Made by a program: the position numbers and the translations under genes
Assembly: GCA_947446285.1 (NCBI GenBank)
Contig: CANFGH010000024.1
Span: 1 to 32,750 of the forward strand
Length of the DNA: 32,750 nucleotides
Direction of reading: 5' to 3'
Origin: Chloroflexota bacterium
GTDB taxonomy: Bacteria > Chloroflexota > UBA11872 > UBA12225
Shown: piece by piece, positions 16,973 to 27,340 of the stretch
Position numbering within the stretch: the stretch's first letter is position 1
How the letters are laid out: each line of letters begins with the position of its first letter
The notes under the pieces: model-generated
What the model was told of the DNA's origin: nothing
Database searches by the model: none
Seen by the model: the letters and a program-made list of their open reading frames with translations, nothing else

Positions 16973-17974
16973 CTATCGACCAAGCGATTTCTTCAGAATA
17001 TGAAGATTTTCGAGCGCAAGTCCGGTTCCTAGCGCCACGCAGTCGAGTGGGCGTTCAGCAACGTGGCAGGGAATACCTGTGACCGTGCTTAGCAACCGGT
17101 CGAGATGACGCAGCATGGAGGTTCCACCAGTCATCACGAGTCCCTTGTCGATGATGTCTGATGACAACTCCGGTGGCGTACGCTCAAGCACGTACTTGAC
17201 CGTTGAAACAATCTGCTCAAGCGGCTCGGCAATTGCCTCGGTTATCTCGTCGGACGTCACCGTCACCGTTCTAGGGAGGCCAAGGATCTGGTCGCGTCCA
17301 CGGACCTCATGGCGCAAGGTTTCAGCCAGTGGCAGCGCACTACCAACCCCGATCTTCACCTCTTCGGCCATGTGGTCACCGATATTCAGGTTGTACCGTC
17401 GACGGATGTAGGCTCCGATGGCTTCATCGATCCGGTTCCCGCCGACACGCTCTGAACGCTGAACAACGATTCCGTTCAGACTGATCACGGCGACTTCGGT
17501 TGTGCCACCGCCGATGTTCACGATCATGTTCCCGCTCGGGAAATTGATGGGAACGTTCGCACCAATCGCCGCCGCCAGTGGCTCCTCGATGAGATAGACC
17601 TCGCGGGCTCCCGCCGAAAACGCGGCGTCGGTCACAGCGCGGCGTTCAACGCTCGTTACGCCGCACGGAACCGACACCATCACATCAGGCTTCCAAAGAC
17701 GAAACCGGCCGCAAACCTTGTGGATGAAATACCTCAGCATTGCCTCAGTCACCACGTAGTCGGCAATCACCCCCGATCGCATCGGGCGGATGACCTGGAT
17801 AGACCCCGGCGTACGTCCGAGCATCTGGTTCGCCGCATCTCCCACGGCCTCGATGCGGTTGTCCACCGTAGAAATGGCCACCACCGAGGGCTCGTTAATG
17901 ACAATGCCCCGGCCTTTGACAAAAACAAGGACATTGGCCGTCCCGAGGTCAATACCCAACTGTCGCCCGAACAC
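16973..17974 (-). CDS. mreB: Rod-shape actin homologue MreB/Mbl
   Basis: MreB-type actins form membrane-bound filaments that organise the wall elongation machinery. The start is set at GTG 17974 because AGGAGG lies at 17980-17985, five bases upstream, and homology begins there ([19 protein letters not shown]). That gives 333 residues, the family norm; a GTG 33 bases earlier lacks this support. The actin-fold ATP motifs are GIDLGTAN (phosphate 1), [13 protein letters not shown] (phosphate 2) and [11 protein letters not shown] (adenosine). [16 protein letters not shown] is the connecting block. The position after atpC-murA recalls the murA-mbl neighbourhood of Bacillota, so Mbl is an equally good name. 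No mreC or mreD follows it. Confidence 0.95.
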   Translation of the reverse strand: MFGRQLGIDLGTANVLVFVKGRGIVINEPSVVAISTVDNRIEAVGDAANQMLGRTPGSIQVIRPMRSGVIADYVVTEAMLRYFIHKVCGRFRLWKPDVMVSVPCGVTSVERRAVTDAAFSAGAREVYLIEEPLAAAIGANVPINFPSGNMIVNIGGGTTEVAVISLNGIVVQRSERVGGNRIDEAIGAYIRRRYNLNIGDHMAEEVKIGVGSALPLAETLRHEVRGRDQILGLPRTVTVTSDEITEAIAEPLEQIVSTVKYVLERTPPELSSDIIDKGLVMTGGTSMLRHLDRLLSTVTGIPCHVAERPLDCVALGTGLALENLHILKKSLGR

Positions 17975-18098
17975 CAGTTCCTCCTCGAGATAGCCAACCC
18001 GGACCACAAACCCGCACGGGTGTCGGGGTCAGCCAACAGCAAGCACGCTGCATCTGGCACCCCACACTATGACAGAGACATGTCCACAGGCGGCGATG

Positions 18099-18129
18099 TG
18101 GCCAACATTAGCGGATCCGGCGTTGGCCA
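18099..18129 (-). repeat. Inverted repeat between murA and mreB
   Basis: TGGCCAAC (18099-18106) and GTTGGCCA (18122-18129) form an 8-bp stem around a 15-base loop that contains a second small palindrome (CGGATCCG). It begins a few bases after the murA stop. It lacks a T-tract, so it is more likely a message-stabilising or processing hairpin than an intrinsic terminator. Confidence 0.45.
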
Positions 18130-18132
18130 GAC

Positions 18133-19506
18133 TTAGGCGATGGAAACCGGATCTCCGTGCACCTTGAGATGCGCACCGAGCGAGCGCAGGCGATCAGCAA
18201 GGTCCTGATAGCCACGTTCAGCGTGCTGAAAGTCGGCGATTTGGGTCTCTCCAGATGCACAAAGTCCGGCGATGATCAGCGCAAGGCCGCAGCGCAAGTC
18301 AAGGGCCCGCACCCGCGAACCTCGTAGTTGAGTCGGCCCATAGATATAGGCACGGGTCGCGGTCTCCGTCTCGCGTGCGCCGACTTCCCCGTTTGTCGTG
18401 ATCGATGCACCAAGTGCCCGCAGTTCATCGACATACCGGAAACGCGACTCAAACACCCGCTCGTGAATAATGCTTTCACCGTGGGCTTGGGTGAGCAGCG
18501 CGCCAAATGGCGTCTGGAGGTCCGTAGGAAACCCAGGATAGTGAATTGCCTGGATTTCGACCGGACGAAGCGGCCCATCACTCCGGATGGATAGCGAGTT
18601 TCTGGTCACCGCAACCGATGCCCCGCACTCGACAAGCTTGTAGATGACTGGATCCAGATGTTCAGGAATGACATCTCGGATGGTGACTTCCCCACCTGTC
18701 GCCGCTGCCGCAATAGCAAAACTACCTGCCTCAATGCGGTCAGGGATAACGCGGGTTTGGACACCGTGAAGTCGCTCGACCCCCTGAATCTCGATCTTCG
18801 GGGTACCGGCTCCCCGAATCCGCGCACCCATGCGATTCAGGTGATGTGCAAGGGCCACGACCTCGGGCTCGCACGATGCATTCTTGATGGTGGTGGTCCC
18901 GACAGCCAGGCAGGCCGCCATCATCAAATTCTCGGTGCCGGTATGGCTCGGGTAGTCAAGGTATAAATTGGCACCCGTTAGCCGGCTGGCCCTGATTTCA
19001 TACGCTGTATCAACCTGAGTGACCGTCGCACCCATGGCCTGAAATCCCCGGATGTCTACGTTCACCGGCCGCGCGCCAAGCTTGCAGCCGCCTGGACGAG
19101 GGGCCTCAACATGTCCCAACCGGGCAAGAAGCGGGCCAGTCATCACGAACGACGCTCGTTCGCGCGACGCGAGCGACTCGATCAGCCGATCACCATTCAA
19201 GTGCTCGGCGACAATGGTCACCGTGTGACGTGTCGCATCCCAGTCAACCGACGCACCGAGTCCCATGAGCAGGGCGCTCTGCGTTTTGATCGCGTCTATA
19301 GATGGGACGTTCTCGAGCACGACTGGCTCCGAAGTGAGCAGGGCCGACGCCATCATCTTGGTGGCAGCGTTCTTTGCCCCGCTTGTCCGGATTTCGCCCG
19401 AAAGCCTCGCACCCCCCTCTACGGATACCCATCGAGCACCAGCGACTTGGTCCGAACCAAGTGGGACAACGGGGACGCATGTTCGAGGTGGCACGTCAGC
19501 GATCAC
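18133..19506 (-). CDS. murA: UDP-N-acetylglucosamine 1-carboxyvinyltransferase MurA
   Basis: MurA transfers enolpyruvate from PEP to UDP-GlcNAc, the first committed step of peptidoglycan synthesis, in the cytoplasm. The 457-residue protein has the inside-out barrel signatures SGAKNA (K45, N46), the mobile loop APRPGGCKLGARPVN with the fosfomycin-target cysteine C141, and YPGFPTDLQTPFGALL with the general-base aspartate. Because the loop cysteine is retained, fosfomycin sensitivity of the enzyme is predicted, unlike the Asp variants of mycobacteria. The N-terminus has about 25 extra residues before VSVEGGARLSG. GTG 19506 is used; the only nearby alternative is GTG four codons later. It lies 74 bases after atpC and before mreB. 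Confidence 0.96.
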   Translation of the reverse strand: MIADVPPRTCVPVVPLGSDQVAGARWVSVEGGARLSGEIRTSGAKNAATKMMASALLTSEPVVLENVPSIDAIKTQSALLMGLGASVDWDATRHTVTIVAEHLNGDRLIESLASRERASFVMTGPLLARLGHVEAPRPGGCKLGARPVNVDIRGFQAMGATVTQVDTAYEIRASRLTGANLYLDYPSHTGTENLMMAACLAVGTTTIKNASCEPEVVALAHHLNRMGARIRGAGTPKIEIQGVERLHGVQTRVIPDRIEAGSFAIAAAATGGEVTIRDVIPEHLDPVIYKLVECGASVAVTRNSLSIRSDGPLRPVEIQAIHYPGFPTDLQTPFGALLTQAHGESIIHERVFESRFRYVDELRALGASITTNGEVGARETETATRAYIYGPTQLRGSRVRALDLRCGLALIIAGLCASGETQIADFQHAERGYQDLADRLRSLGAHLKVHGDPVSIA

Positions 19507-19580
19507 GAGCGCAATGATCTCCCACGCCCTCTAACGCACCACGGCAACCACGGGCATGGAGGTGAGGGGTCGCCCGAATG

Positions 19581-20006
19581 CTACCGGGAGCGCGTCACAC
19601 CCCTCGACCGGTAACGGTCAGCAGCCTTGAGCCTGGAAACTGCACGCGCAAGCGCAGACGAAGCGCGCACGACATCGACGTTCGAACGCGCCTCCCGGAG
19701 ACGGGCAGTCGCTCGCTCGCGGGACCCCTCAGCTCGAGCAACGTCAATATCCTCGGCGCGCTCCGCGGCATCGGCAAGAATGGTGACGTGATCGTCGCGA
19801 ACCTCGAGATATCCACCGGCAAGCGCCAGAAACATCTCATTCGCTCCACGCCCGAGACGCAACTCCCCAGGGGCAAGCAAGGTTAATAGTGGCTCATGCT
19901 GGGGCAGGACCGATATCTGCCCACTGACGGTCGTCGCAACAACTACCTCAACATCAATTGTGAGAATAGGCTGCTCAGCCGCGATAATTTCAACATGTAA
20001 TGGCAT
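19581..20006 (-). CDS. atpC: F1 ATP synthase epsilon subunit
   Basis: Epsilon is part of the central stalk and can inhibit ATP hydrolysis. The start is ATG 20006, with GAGGAG six bases upstream, giving 141 residues; an in-frame ATG 18 bases earlier overlaps the ribosome site. Residues 1 to about 85 form the beta-sandwich (MPLHVEIIAAEQPI, VSGQISVLPQHEPLLTLLAPG, LALAGGYLEVRDDHVTILAD). Two helices follow (AERAEDIDVARAEGSRERA, then an Ala/Arg-rich helix). It is the last gene of the atp operon. The gap from atpD contains a hairpin next to its ribosome site. Confidence 0.94.
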   Translation of the reverse strand: MPLHVEIIAAEQPILTIDVEVVVATTVSGQISVLPQHEPLLTLLAPGELRLGRGANEMFLALAGGYLEVRDDHVTILADAAERAEDIDVARAEGSRERATARLREARSNVDVVRASSALARAVSRLKAADRYRSRGVTRSR

Positions 20007-20030
20007 CACGAACTCCTCGGCCATCCATTC

Positions 20031-20062
20031 CCAAGTAGCGACGCAGCCGCTTGGCTACTTGG
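20031..20062 (-). repeat. Intercistronic hairpin atpD-atpC
   Basis: CCAAGTAGC (20031-20039) pairs with GCTACTTGG (20054-20062): 9 bp around a 14-base loop. In the transcript it ends a few bases before the GAGGAG ribosome site of atpC and could limit atpC translation or protect the upstream message end. Confidence 0.55.
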
Positions 20063-20100
20063 AGAGGATTGGGACGCCACATCACTGGCGCCGCGACTGA

Positions 20101-21609
<1,509 letters not shown>

Positions 21610-21619
21610 TTACGCGTGC

Positions 21620-22531
21620 CTATCGGCCCTGTGCAGCTGCGCCCGACGAAACCTCGATGATTTCACGGGTAATCGTCGCCTGACGCGCCTTGTTGTAGCC
21701 AAGCTGTAGTTCCTTGATCAGGTCGGTCGCATTGTCAGTTGCGTTTCGCATGGCAACCATGCGTGCGCTGAACTCACTGGCAATCGTCTCAAGGATCGAC
21801 TGATAGACCTGAACCTCCACGAACCGAGGAAGCAACTGCGAAAGAAGCGTCCTCGGATCCGGCTCGTACATCAGATCAGCGGTCCGCGAAGCACTCACCT
21901 CACCAGGGACCGATACCTTTGGCGATGCAAGAGGCGGGTCAATCGGGAGAAGCGGAAAAATGGTTGGCTCCTGCTTCAATGTACTCACGAACTTGGGGTA
22001 CACAATGACCGCCTCATCAATTTCCCCATCGAGAAAGGCCTGAATGGCGACCCGTGCGATGGGGTTCGTCTTCACCATCGACGGATAGTCGCCAATTGCA
22101 GTGAACTCAGATTTCAACGGAAAATCCGTGTGGCGCAGTCCAAGCATTCCCTTGCGCCCCACGACGATGAACTCGACGGGCTTGCCACCATTCTGCTGCC
22201 GGTAGCTGTACTGGAGAGCGGCACGCAACGTGTTGCCATTGAGTGCGCCACACAAGCCACGATCGCTCGTCATCAGTACGACGCCGACGCGGGTCACTTC
22301 ACGGCGCTCAAGAAGCGGATGGAGAACTACTTCGTCACCAGCATTTGCTCCCGCTTGGGTCGCAATCTCGCCAATGAGCTCGCGCATCTTCGAAGAGTAG
22401 GGCCGAGAAGCAAGCACGCGCTGCTGGGCACGGCGCAGCCGTGTGACGGCAATGAGTTCCATCGCCTTCGTGATCTGACGGATATTGCGCACTGAGCGCA
22501 TCCGCCGCTGAATCTCGCGTCCCGTTGCCAT
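21620..22531 (-). CDS. atpG: F1 ATP synthase gamma subunit
   Basis: Gamma is the rotating coiled-coil shaft that couples Fo to F1. The start at ATG 22531 (303 residues) fits the family, which begins MATGREIQRRMRSVRNIRQI and continues TKAMELIAVTRLRRAQQRV. A TTG 33 bases earlier is in frame but adds non-homologous residues. Conserved blocks are VLMTSDRGLCGALNGN, VVGRKGM and the C-terminal helix MRNATDNATDLIKEL followed by NKARQATITREIIEVSSGAAA. The length is slightly above the usual 285-290. Confidence 0.96.
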   Translation of the reverse strand: MATGREIQRRMRSVRNIRQITKAMELIAVTRLRRAQQRVLASRPYSSKMRELIGEIATQAGANAGDEVVLHPLLERREVTRVGVVLMTSDRGLCGALNGNTLRAALQYSYRQQNGGKPVEFIVVGRKGMLGLRHTDFPLKSEFTAIGDYPSMVKTNPIARVAIQAFLDGEIDEAVIVYPKFVSTLKQEPTIFPLLPIDPPLASPKVSVPGEVSASRTADLMYEPDPRTLLSQLLPRFVEVQVYQSILETIASEFSARMVAMRNATDNATDLIKELQLGYNKARQATITREIIEVSSGAAAQGR

Positions 22532-22582
22532 CGCTTGATCGTGCCTCGCATCTTCCGCCGACAATCGCCATCACTGTGTACG

Positions 22583-22604
22583 GGCACCCGGCGCGGAGGG
22601 TGCC
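22583..22604 (-). repeat. Intercistronic hairpin atpA-atpG
   Basis: GGCACCC (22583-22589) pairs with GGGTGCC (22598-22604): a perfect 7-bp GC-rich stem with an 8-base loop, in the gap between atpA and atpG. No T-tract is present. Confidence 0.5.
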
Positions 22605-22631
22605 GCAGTTATTCCGGGTGCATGCCAGCGA

Positions 22632-24176
22632 CTACTGCCCCTTCGCGCTCCGCCAGACCCGCGCTTCAAACTCGTCGATGACCTTGTTCAGGGTCTCGAC
22701 GAGAGCAGCATTGAGGCGACTCGTGCTCTCTTGCCTCTCGGTCAGGATCCGCTCACAAAGTTCCGGGTGGGTCGAACGAACGAACTGATGCAGCTCCCGT
22801 TCGTATCGTCCGACTTCGGTTATGTCGATGTTGTCAAGACGGCCACTCACGCCGGAGAAGATGGAAAGTACTTCATCCTCAACACCGAGGGGTTCGTACT
22901 GAGGTTGCTTCAGTAACTCTTGCAATCTCTGACCACGCGTCAACTGCGCTTGGGTAGCCCTGTCGAGATCGGAGCCAAACTGCGCGAACGCCGCGAGTTC
23001 TCGGAACCGCGCCATATCAAGTCGGAGGCGCCCTGCAACACCGCGCATCGCACGCGTCTGCGCTGCACCACCGACGCGGGAAACCGACAGACCAACGTTC
23101 ACCGCCGGCCGGATACCTGCATTGAATAAGTCGCCCTGCAGGAAAATCTGGCCGTCCGTGATGGAGATGACGTTCGTCGGAATGTATGTGGAGATGTCAC
23201 CCAGCTGGGTCTCGATGATCGGAAAGGCCGTCAGGGAACCTCCGCCATATTCCTCCGACAGGCGCGCAGCTCTTTCAAGAAGGCGGCTATGGAGATAGAA
23301 CACATCGCCAGGGTATGCCTCGCGACCAGGTGGGCGCCTCAACAGAAGTGAAACCTCACGGTACGCCCATGCGTGCTTCGTGAGGTCGTCATACGCAATG
23401 AAGGCGTCCCGACCACTATCGCGGTAATACTCGCCCATGGCTGCGCCGGCGTACGGAGCCAAGTACTGGAGCGAAGCCGATGCTGATGCTGATGCGATGA
23501 CAATGATGCTGTTGGCAAGGGCACCATTTTCCTCGAGCGTTCGAACTAGCTGGGAGACCTTCGCCTCCTTCTGTCCAATTGCTACATAGATGCACACGAC
23601 ACCGGTCTTCTGCCGCGCCTGATTGATGATGGTGTCGGTGACGATCGCAGTCTTGCCCGTTGCCCGGTCGCCGATGATCAATTCCCGCTGACCGCGCCCG
23701 ATCGGGATCATGGCATCGATGGACTTGATCCCCGTCTGCAGGGGGACCCGCACCTCTTGACGCATGATCACGCCCGGCGCCACAACCTCAACGGGACGAA
23801 ACTCTGTCGCGTTGATCGGGCCTTTTCCGTCTAGAGGCTCACCAACCGGATTGACAACCCGACCGAGAAGCGCGTCGCCAACAGGCACCTGAGCAATCCG
23901 GCCCGTTGTACGAACCTCAGTGCCCTCAGCAATCGCCTTGTAGTCGCCCAGGATAATGGCTCCGACCGTGTCCTCCTCGAGGTTCAAGGCCATGCCAAGG
24001 GTGCCGTTGCCAAAGTCCAGCAACTCACCAGCCATTGCTTGCGACAACCCGTAAATCCGGGCGATGCCGTCGCCAACTTCGACAACCGTACCCACATTCG
24101 TCGTACGTACTGGCTGGTCAAAGCCGCTAATTTGGTCGATTAGCGACTTGACAATGTCTTCAGATCGGATAGCCAT
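22632..24176 (-). CDS. atpA: F1 ATP synthase alpha subunit
   Basis: Alpha alternates with beta in the F1 head and carries the regulatory nucleotide sites. The 514-residue protein has the P-loop G169-DRATGKT176, the arginine finger R367 in [26 protein letters not shown] and FLHS-type contacts ([18 protein letters not shown]). A small oddity is an Ala-Ser run (residues 229-235) encoded by a triplet-like repeat where homologues often have ASDPA. It starts at ATG 24176, 42 bases after atpH. Confidence 0.98.
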   Translation of the reverse strand: MAIRSEDIVKSLIDQISGFDQPVRTTNVGTVVEVGDGIARIYGLSQAMAGELLDFGNGTLGMALNLEEDTVGAIILGDYKAIAEGTEVRTTGRIAQVPVGDALLGRVVNPVGEPLDGKGPINATEFRPVEVVAPGVIMRQEVRVPLQTGIKSIDAMIPIGRGQRELIIGDRATGKTAIVTDTIINQARQKTGVVCIYVAIGQKEAKVSQLVRTLEENGALANSIIVIASASASASLQYLAPYAGAAMGEYYRDSGRDAFIAYDDLTKHAWAYREVSLLLRRPPGREAYPGDVFYLHSRLLERAARLSEEYGGGSLTAFPIIETQLGDISTYIPTNVISITDGQIFLQGDLFNAGIRPAVNVGLSVSRVGGAAQTRAMRGVAGRLRLDMARFRELAAFAQFGSDLDRATQAQLTRGQRLQELLKQPQYEPLGVEDEVLSIFSGVSGRLDNIDITEVGRYERELHQFVRSTHPELCERILTERQESTSRLNAALVETLNKVIDEFEARVWRSAKGQ

Positions 24177-24218
24177 GTCCTCGTCCTCTCGGTTGACAGT
24201 TCTGCCGAAGCGCGGGCA

Positions 24219-24758
24219 TCACGACATGCGCTCGCGCAGCACTTCCAGCCGTGTGCGAACACTGTAATCAAAGATTTGGTCGCCCTCTCGGATCGTCAGG
24301 CCACCGAGTATCTCGGGATCCAAGCGAACCGTTACCGATACATTCGAAGCATCACCGGCTGCCCCAGCGACGCGTTCGCGAACCCGCTGGATCTCCTCGC
24401 CTGACAATTCGGTTGCCGCCGTCACGATCACGCGCCGAACCCCGGATGCCCTGTCCGCAAGCTCGCCGAACCATTCAATGACCTCGGGAAGCAAGTGCAA
24501 GGAACGTCGACGCGCCATGACTGCGAGGAAGTGACGTGTGCCTAACTGAAGATCAGCGCCAAGCTTGAGATGCTCAATGACATTAAGAGTGGCAGCATTG
24601 ATATGGGAGTTCCCGATGGTGGCCCTGAATGAGTCATCCTCGAGTGCCTCGTGAAGGATGTGCATGTCACGGGTCCACTCACTCCAGGAGTTTCCTGAGG
24701 ATGCTATGGACGCAATGGCCTCGGCGAACCGTTTGGAGGCGAGCGTACGTCGCGCCAT
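24219..24758 (-). CDS. atpH: F1 ATP synthase delta subunit
   Basis: Delta joins the top of F1 to the peripheral b stalk. The protein has 179 residues, the usual length. The N-terminal helical domain starts ARRTLASKRFAEAIASIA. The C-terminal part carries the family region VIVTAATELSGEEIQRVRERV followed by VRLDPEILGGLTIREGDQIFDYSVR. The start codon overlaps the atpF stop by one base at 24758, so translation is coupled. Confidence 0.94.
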   Translation of the reverse strand: MARRTLASKRFAEAIASIASSGNSWSEWTRDMHILHEALEDDSFRATIGNSHINAATLNVIEHLKLGADLQLGTRHFLAVMARRRSLHLLPEVIEWFGELADRASGVRRVIVTAATELSGEEIQRVRERVAGAAGDASNVSVTVRLDPEILGGLTIREGDQIFDYSVRTRLEVLRERMS

Positions 24759-25270
24759 CAGTCAGCCTTTGTCGCCAGTTCGGTATCGGAGAGCGCCTCG
24801 TCAATAAGGCGGCGCGCATCCTCAGTGTTCAAGCTTCTCTTGACAACACGAGTCGCAGCCATGATGGCGATCGTGGCGACTTCGCCTCGCAACTCTTTCA
24901 GCGCAGCATCGCGCTCGCGGGCGATGTCTTGACGCGCCCGTGCGATGATTGCCAATGCTGTGGACTCGGCGTCGAACATGGCCTGTTCGCGAATCCGCGA
25001 CGCAACATTCGCGGCCTCATCGAGCACTGCCCGCGCTTCATCGCGGGCACGGTTCAGTTGGTCACGGTACGTCTGACGATCACGCTCACCTTCCTCACGC
25101 ATCCGCTTCGCGTCGTCAAGGTCAGACTTGATGCGCGATGCCCGTTCATCGAACATCCGCAATACCGGCTTATATGCAAGCCTATTGAGCAGGAAGAGCA
25201 ACACAAGGAAATTGAACGACTGAATGGCCAACTTGTATGGGTCAAGCCCGAGCTGCTCAAAAAGTCCCAT
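24758..25270 (-). CDS. atpF: Fo ATP synthase b subunit
   Basis: Subunit b is the peripheral stalk. The 170-residue protein has one N-terminal membrane helix (about residues 10-29, PYKLAIQSFNFLVLLFLLNR). A long charged coiled coil follows, rich in Arg, Asp and Ala (RASRIKSDLDDAKRMREEGE onward). A single copy is present, so the stalk is presumably a homodimer. ATG 25270 is the start. It is separated from atpE by 159 bases containing two hairpins. Confidence 0.95.
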   Translation of the reverse strand: MGLFEQLGLDPYKLAIQSFNFLVLLFLLNRLAYKPVLRMFDERASRIKSDLDDAKRMREEGERDRQTYRDQLNRARDEARAVLDEAANVASRIREQAMFDAESTALAIIARARQDIARERDAALKELRGEVATIAIMAATRVVKRSLNTEDARRLIDEALSDTELATKAD

Positions 25271-25358
25271 AGTGATGTCTGCCTACCTCGCTCCGGATTA
25301 TTCAGCCATCCAGCGATGAAACTGATTTCATATCGCCGCCAGACGCCTCACTTGACTT

Positions 25359-25406
25359 GGCCACTCCACCTTCCGGTGGCCCCAGGCGGGGCAGCAAGCC
25401 CGCTGG
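25359..25406 (-). repeat. Two adjacent hairpins in the atpE-atpF gap
   Basis: GGCCAC (25359-25364) pairs with GTGGCC (25376-25381). Next to it CCAG and CGGG (25382-25385 and 25387-25390) pair with CCCG and CTGG (25399-25402 and 25403-25406), leaving one bulged G. Both lie in the 159-base gap between the c- and b-subunit genes. They could stabilise or process the abundant c-subunit message. Confidence 0.5.
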
Positions 25407-25429
25407 AACCACCTTTCAGCGAAAACGCG

Positions 25430-25876
<447 letters not shown>

Positions 25877-26755
25877 TCAGTGACCACCTCCGTGTATATC
25901 ACCATGGTCAGCGTCTCCGTGTCCATGCCCTCCGTGCCCTGGCGGGATGTATGTGGCCAGTGACGTAAAGATGAGGGTCAGTATCCCAAAGATGATCGCT
26001 TGGATGAAGCCGAAAAATAATTCCATTGCCATGAATGGCACTGCAACAATTGGCCAATTCATGACGGCCATCAACATCTCACCGCCGAACACATTCCCGA
26101 ACAACCGCATTGCCAACGAAATCGGCACGAAACCCTCGATCATCAACTTGACAGGCGTAAGGAACAACGGAGTGGAAAGCTCCTGAAGGTACCCCTTCGT
26201 CCCGTGCGCCATGAACCCTGAGGCATGAATGAACAGGAAAGCGATCAACCCCATGCCGAGCGTCATGTTCAAGTCGGCGTTTGCCGCCCGGAACAGAGGC
26301 AGCCTCTCCAACTCGTGATGTTCAGCCGGTTCGGGCGACCCTTGGGAGCTCGGGCGGCTACCCACCGCCTCGGCCGCCTCAGCAACGGCGACAAGGCTGT
26401 GAGGTTTGGCCACTGCACCGTGACCTTTGGGGTTGGGGACGGAAATTGTTCCGACGCCCGGAAGCAGGGCCATGTAGTTTGCCGTCAGGATAAATAGAAA
26501 GATCGTGGCGAATAGCGGGAAGATGCGCCGGCCCTGCGGACCCGCCGTCGATATGACAGTGTTGTAGAGGAACTCCAGGACGAACTCAAGAAAGTTCTGG
26601 ATTCCCGAAGGCACAAGCGCCGGGGCACGACCGCCAAGCCAGCCAACGACGACGAGCAAAGCAATCGCCATCCACGCCATCACCATCGAATTGGTGATCC
26701 CAACGGGCCCGATGAAGAAGAGCTCCTCAGCCTTAAGACTGGCGTGCAGTTCCAT
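25877..26755 (-). CDS. atpB: Fo ATP synthase a subunit
   Basis: Subunit a holds the two proton half-channels against the c ring. The essential arginine is R217 in PISLAMRLFGNVFGGE. Several hydrophobic helices are clear, including FPLFATIFLFILTANYMALLPG and the last one at about 243-268. Two features are unusual in this 292-residue protein. One is a hydrophilic loop of about 50 residues (105-157, with an EAAEAVGSRPSSQGSPEPAE stretch). The other is a Gly/His-rich tail (PPGHGGHGHGDADHG onward) with six histidines between 274 and 292. It follows atpZ, with a hairpin in the gap. Confidence 0.96.
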   Translation of the reverse strand: MELHASLKAEELFFIGPVGITNSMVMAWMAIALLVVVGWLGGRAPALVPSGIQNFLEFVLEFLYNTVISTAGPQGRRIFPLFATIFLFILTANYMALLPGVGTISVPNPKGHGAVAKPHSLVAVAEAAEAVGSRPSSQGSPEPAEHHELERLPLFRAANADLNMTLGMGLIAFLFIHASGFMAHGTKGYLQELSTPLFLTPVKLMIEGFVPISLAMRLFGNVFGGEMLMAVMNWPIVAVPFMAMELFFGFIQAIIFGILTLIFTSLATYIPPGHGGHGHGDADHGDIHGGGH

Positions 26756-26777
26756 GCAATCGTTGCCTCAGACAAAT

Positions 26778-26797
26778 GTCATCTGGAAATAGATGAC
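26778..26797 (-). repeat. Intercistronic hairpin atpZ-atpB
   Basis: GTCATCT (26778-26784) pairs perfectly with AGATGAC (26791-26797) around a 6-base loop, in the 103-base gap before atpB. In the transcript ATTTGTCTGAGG follows, which contains the likely ribosome site region. Confidence 0.5.
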
Positions 26798-26858
26798 CCG
26801 GTTTCGTGGCGTTACGTCCAAATTCGGCCCCACGCCCACCCGATCAATTGCGACCGCT

Positions 26859-27104
26859 TTATCGGTCTGGATCGCTTGCGCCTTTCGGCCCGACTCGGTT
26901 CACAACTTGCAGCCGATAGATTGCGTACATGAGATACAGGCTGGTCATGAAACCCCCGAACAGTCCCAGAAGCAGGAACGCAGGAGTCGTTCCAAAATGC
27001 CCATCTGCGTATCGACCGGCAAAAACCCCACCTGCCAGACCCGATATCACCGCAACGCCGAACTGAGATGCGAGGCTCGCAGCCTGCCACCCGTTCATCT
27101 TCAC
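26859..27104 (-). CDS. atpZ: ATP synthase-associated AtpZ/AtpI-type membrane protein
   Basis: This 81-residue protein with two membrane helices opens the atp operon. The pattern LASQFGVAVISGLAGGVFAG then GTTPAFLLLGLFGGF followed by a short charged tail is that of AtpZ, which with AtpI aids Fo assembly or Mg2+ supply. Start is GTG 27104 or ATG 27098; neither has a strong Shine-Dalgarno sequence, so near-leaderless translation is possible given the promoter box about 35 bases upstream. No separate atpI is visible. Confidence 0.85.
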   Translation of the reverse strand: MKMNGWQAASLASQFGVAVISGLAGGVFAGRYADGHFGTTPAFLLLGLFGGFMTSLYLMYAIYRLQVVNRVGPKGASDPDR

Positions 27105-27136
27105 AAATTAGCAAATCGAGCTTTTTGCGCCTCCGA

Positions 27137-27145
27137 AGTATACCA
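27137..27145 (-). promoter_or_regulatory. Extended -10 promoter for the atp operon
   Basis: On the minus strand TGG-TATACT (27145 to 27137) matches an extended -10 element. There is no good -35 box, which extended -10 promoters tolerate. Transcription would start near 27130, about 26 bases before atpZ. It lies between the tRNA terminator and atpZ. Confidence 0.5.
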
Positions 27146-27182
27146 ACACCGCCCGACGCGGCCGAGAGATGCACATACCCTA

Positions 27183-27219
27183 CAAATGAAACTGCCCGAC
27201 CATCGCTGGTCGGGCAGTT
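27183..27219 (-). terminator. Intrinsic terminator of tRNA-Leu
   Basis: A perfect 13-bp stem (27190-27202 with 27207-27219) with a 4-base loop is followed on the minus strand by TTTCATTTG (27191-27183), which shares its first bases with the stem. Its first base is also the final A of the tRNA CCA end, so the hairpin starts exactly where the mature tRNA stops. Confidence 0.8.
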
Positions 27220-27305
27220 GGTGCCGAAGGTGGGACTCGAACCCGCACGGGAGTACTCCCACTACGCCCTGAACGTAGCGCGTCTACCAATTCCGCCACT
27301 TCGGC
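27219..27305 (-). tRNA. tRNA-Leu (anticodon CAG)
   Basis: The minus strand folds as an 87-base class II tRNA. The acceptor stem is GCCGAAG/CTTCGGC, the anticodon loop is TTCAGGG with anticodon CAG at 27271-27269, a long variable arm is built on GGGAG/CTCCC, and the T-loop is TTCGAGT. CCA is encoded (27221-27219) after discriminator A27222. It decodes CUG. The T-stem (GCGGG/CCCAC) contains one C-A mismatch (27245 against 27231). Confidence 0.96.
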
Positions 27306-27316
27306 ATGACCAAATG

Positions 27317-27322
27317 ACTATA
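27317..27322 (-). promoter_or_regulatory. Possible -10 box for tRNA-Leu
   Basis: TATAGT on the minus strand lies 11 bases before the tRNA 5' end, in the 35-base gap after rho. No good -35 is at the right distance, so read-through from rho remains an alternative. Confidence 0.35.
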
Positions 27323-27340
27323 CCCAAAAGCCCGGCCGGT

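Noticed and set aside
23470-23500. GCATCA-type short tandem repeat in atpA
   Set aside because: It is an in-frame Ala-Ser run within an otherwise normal alpha subunit; too short to treat as a functional repeat.
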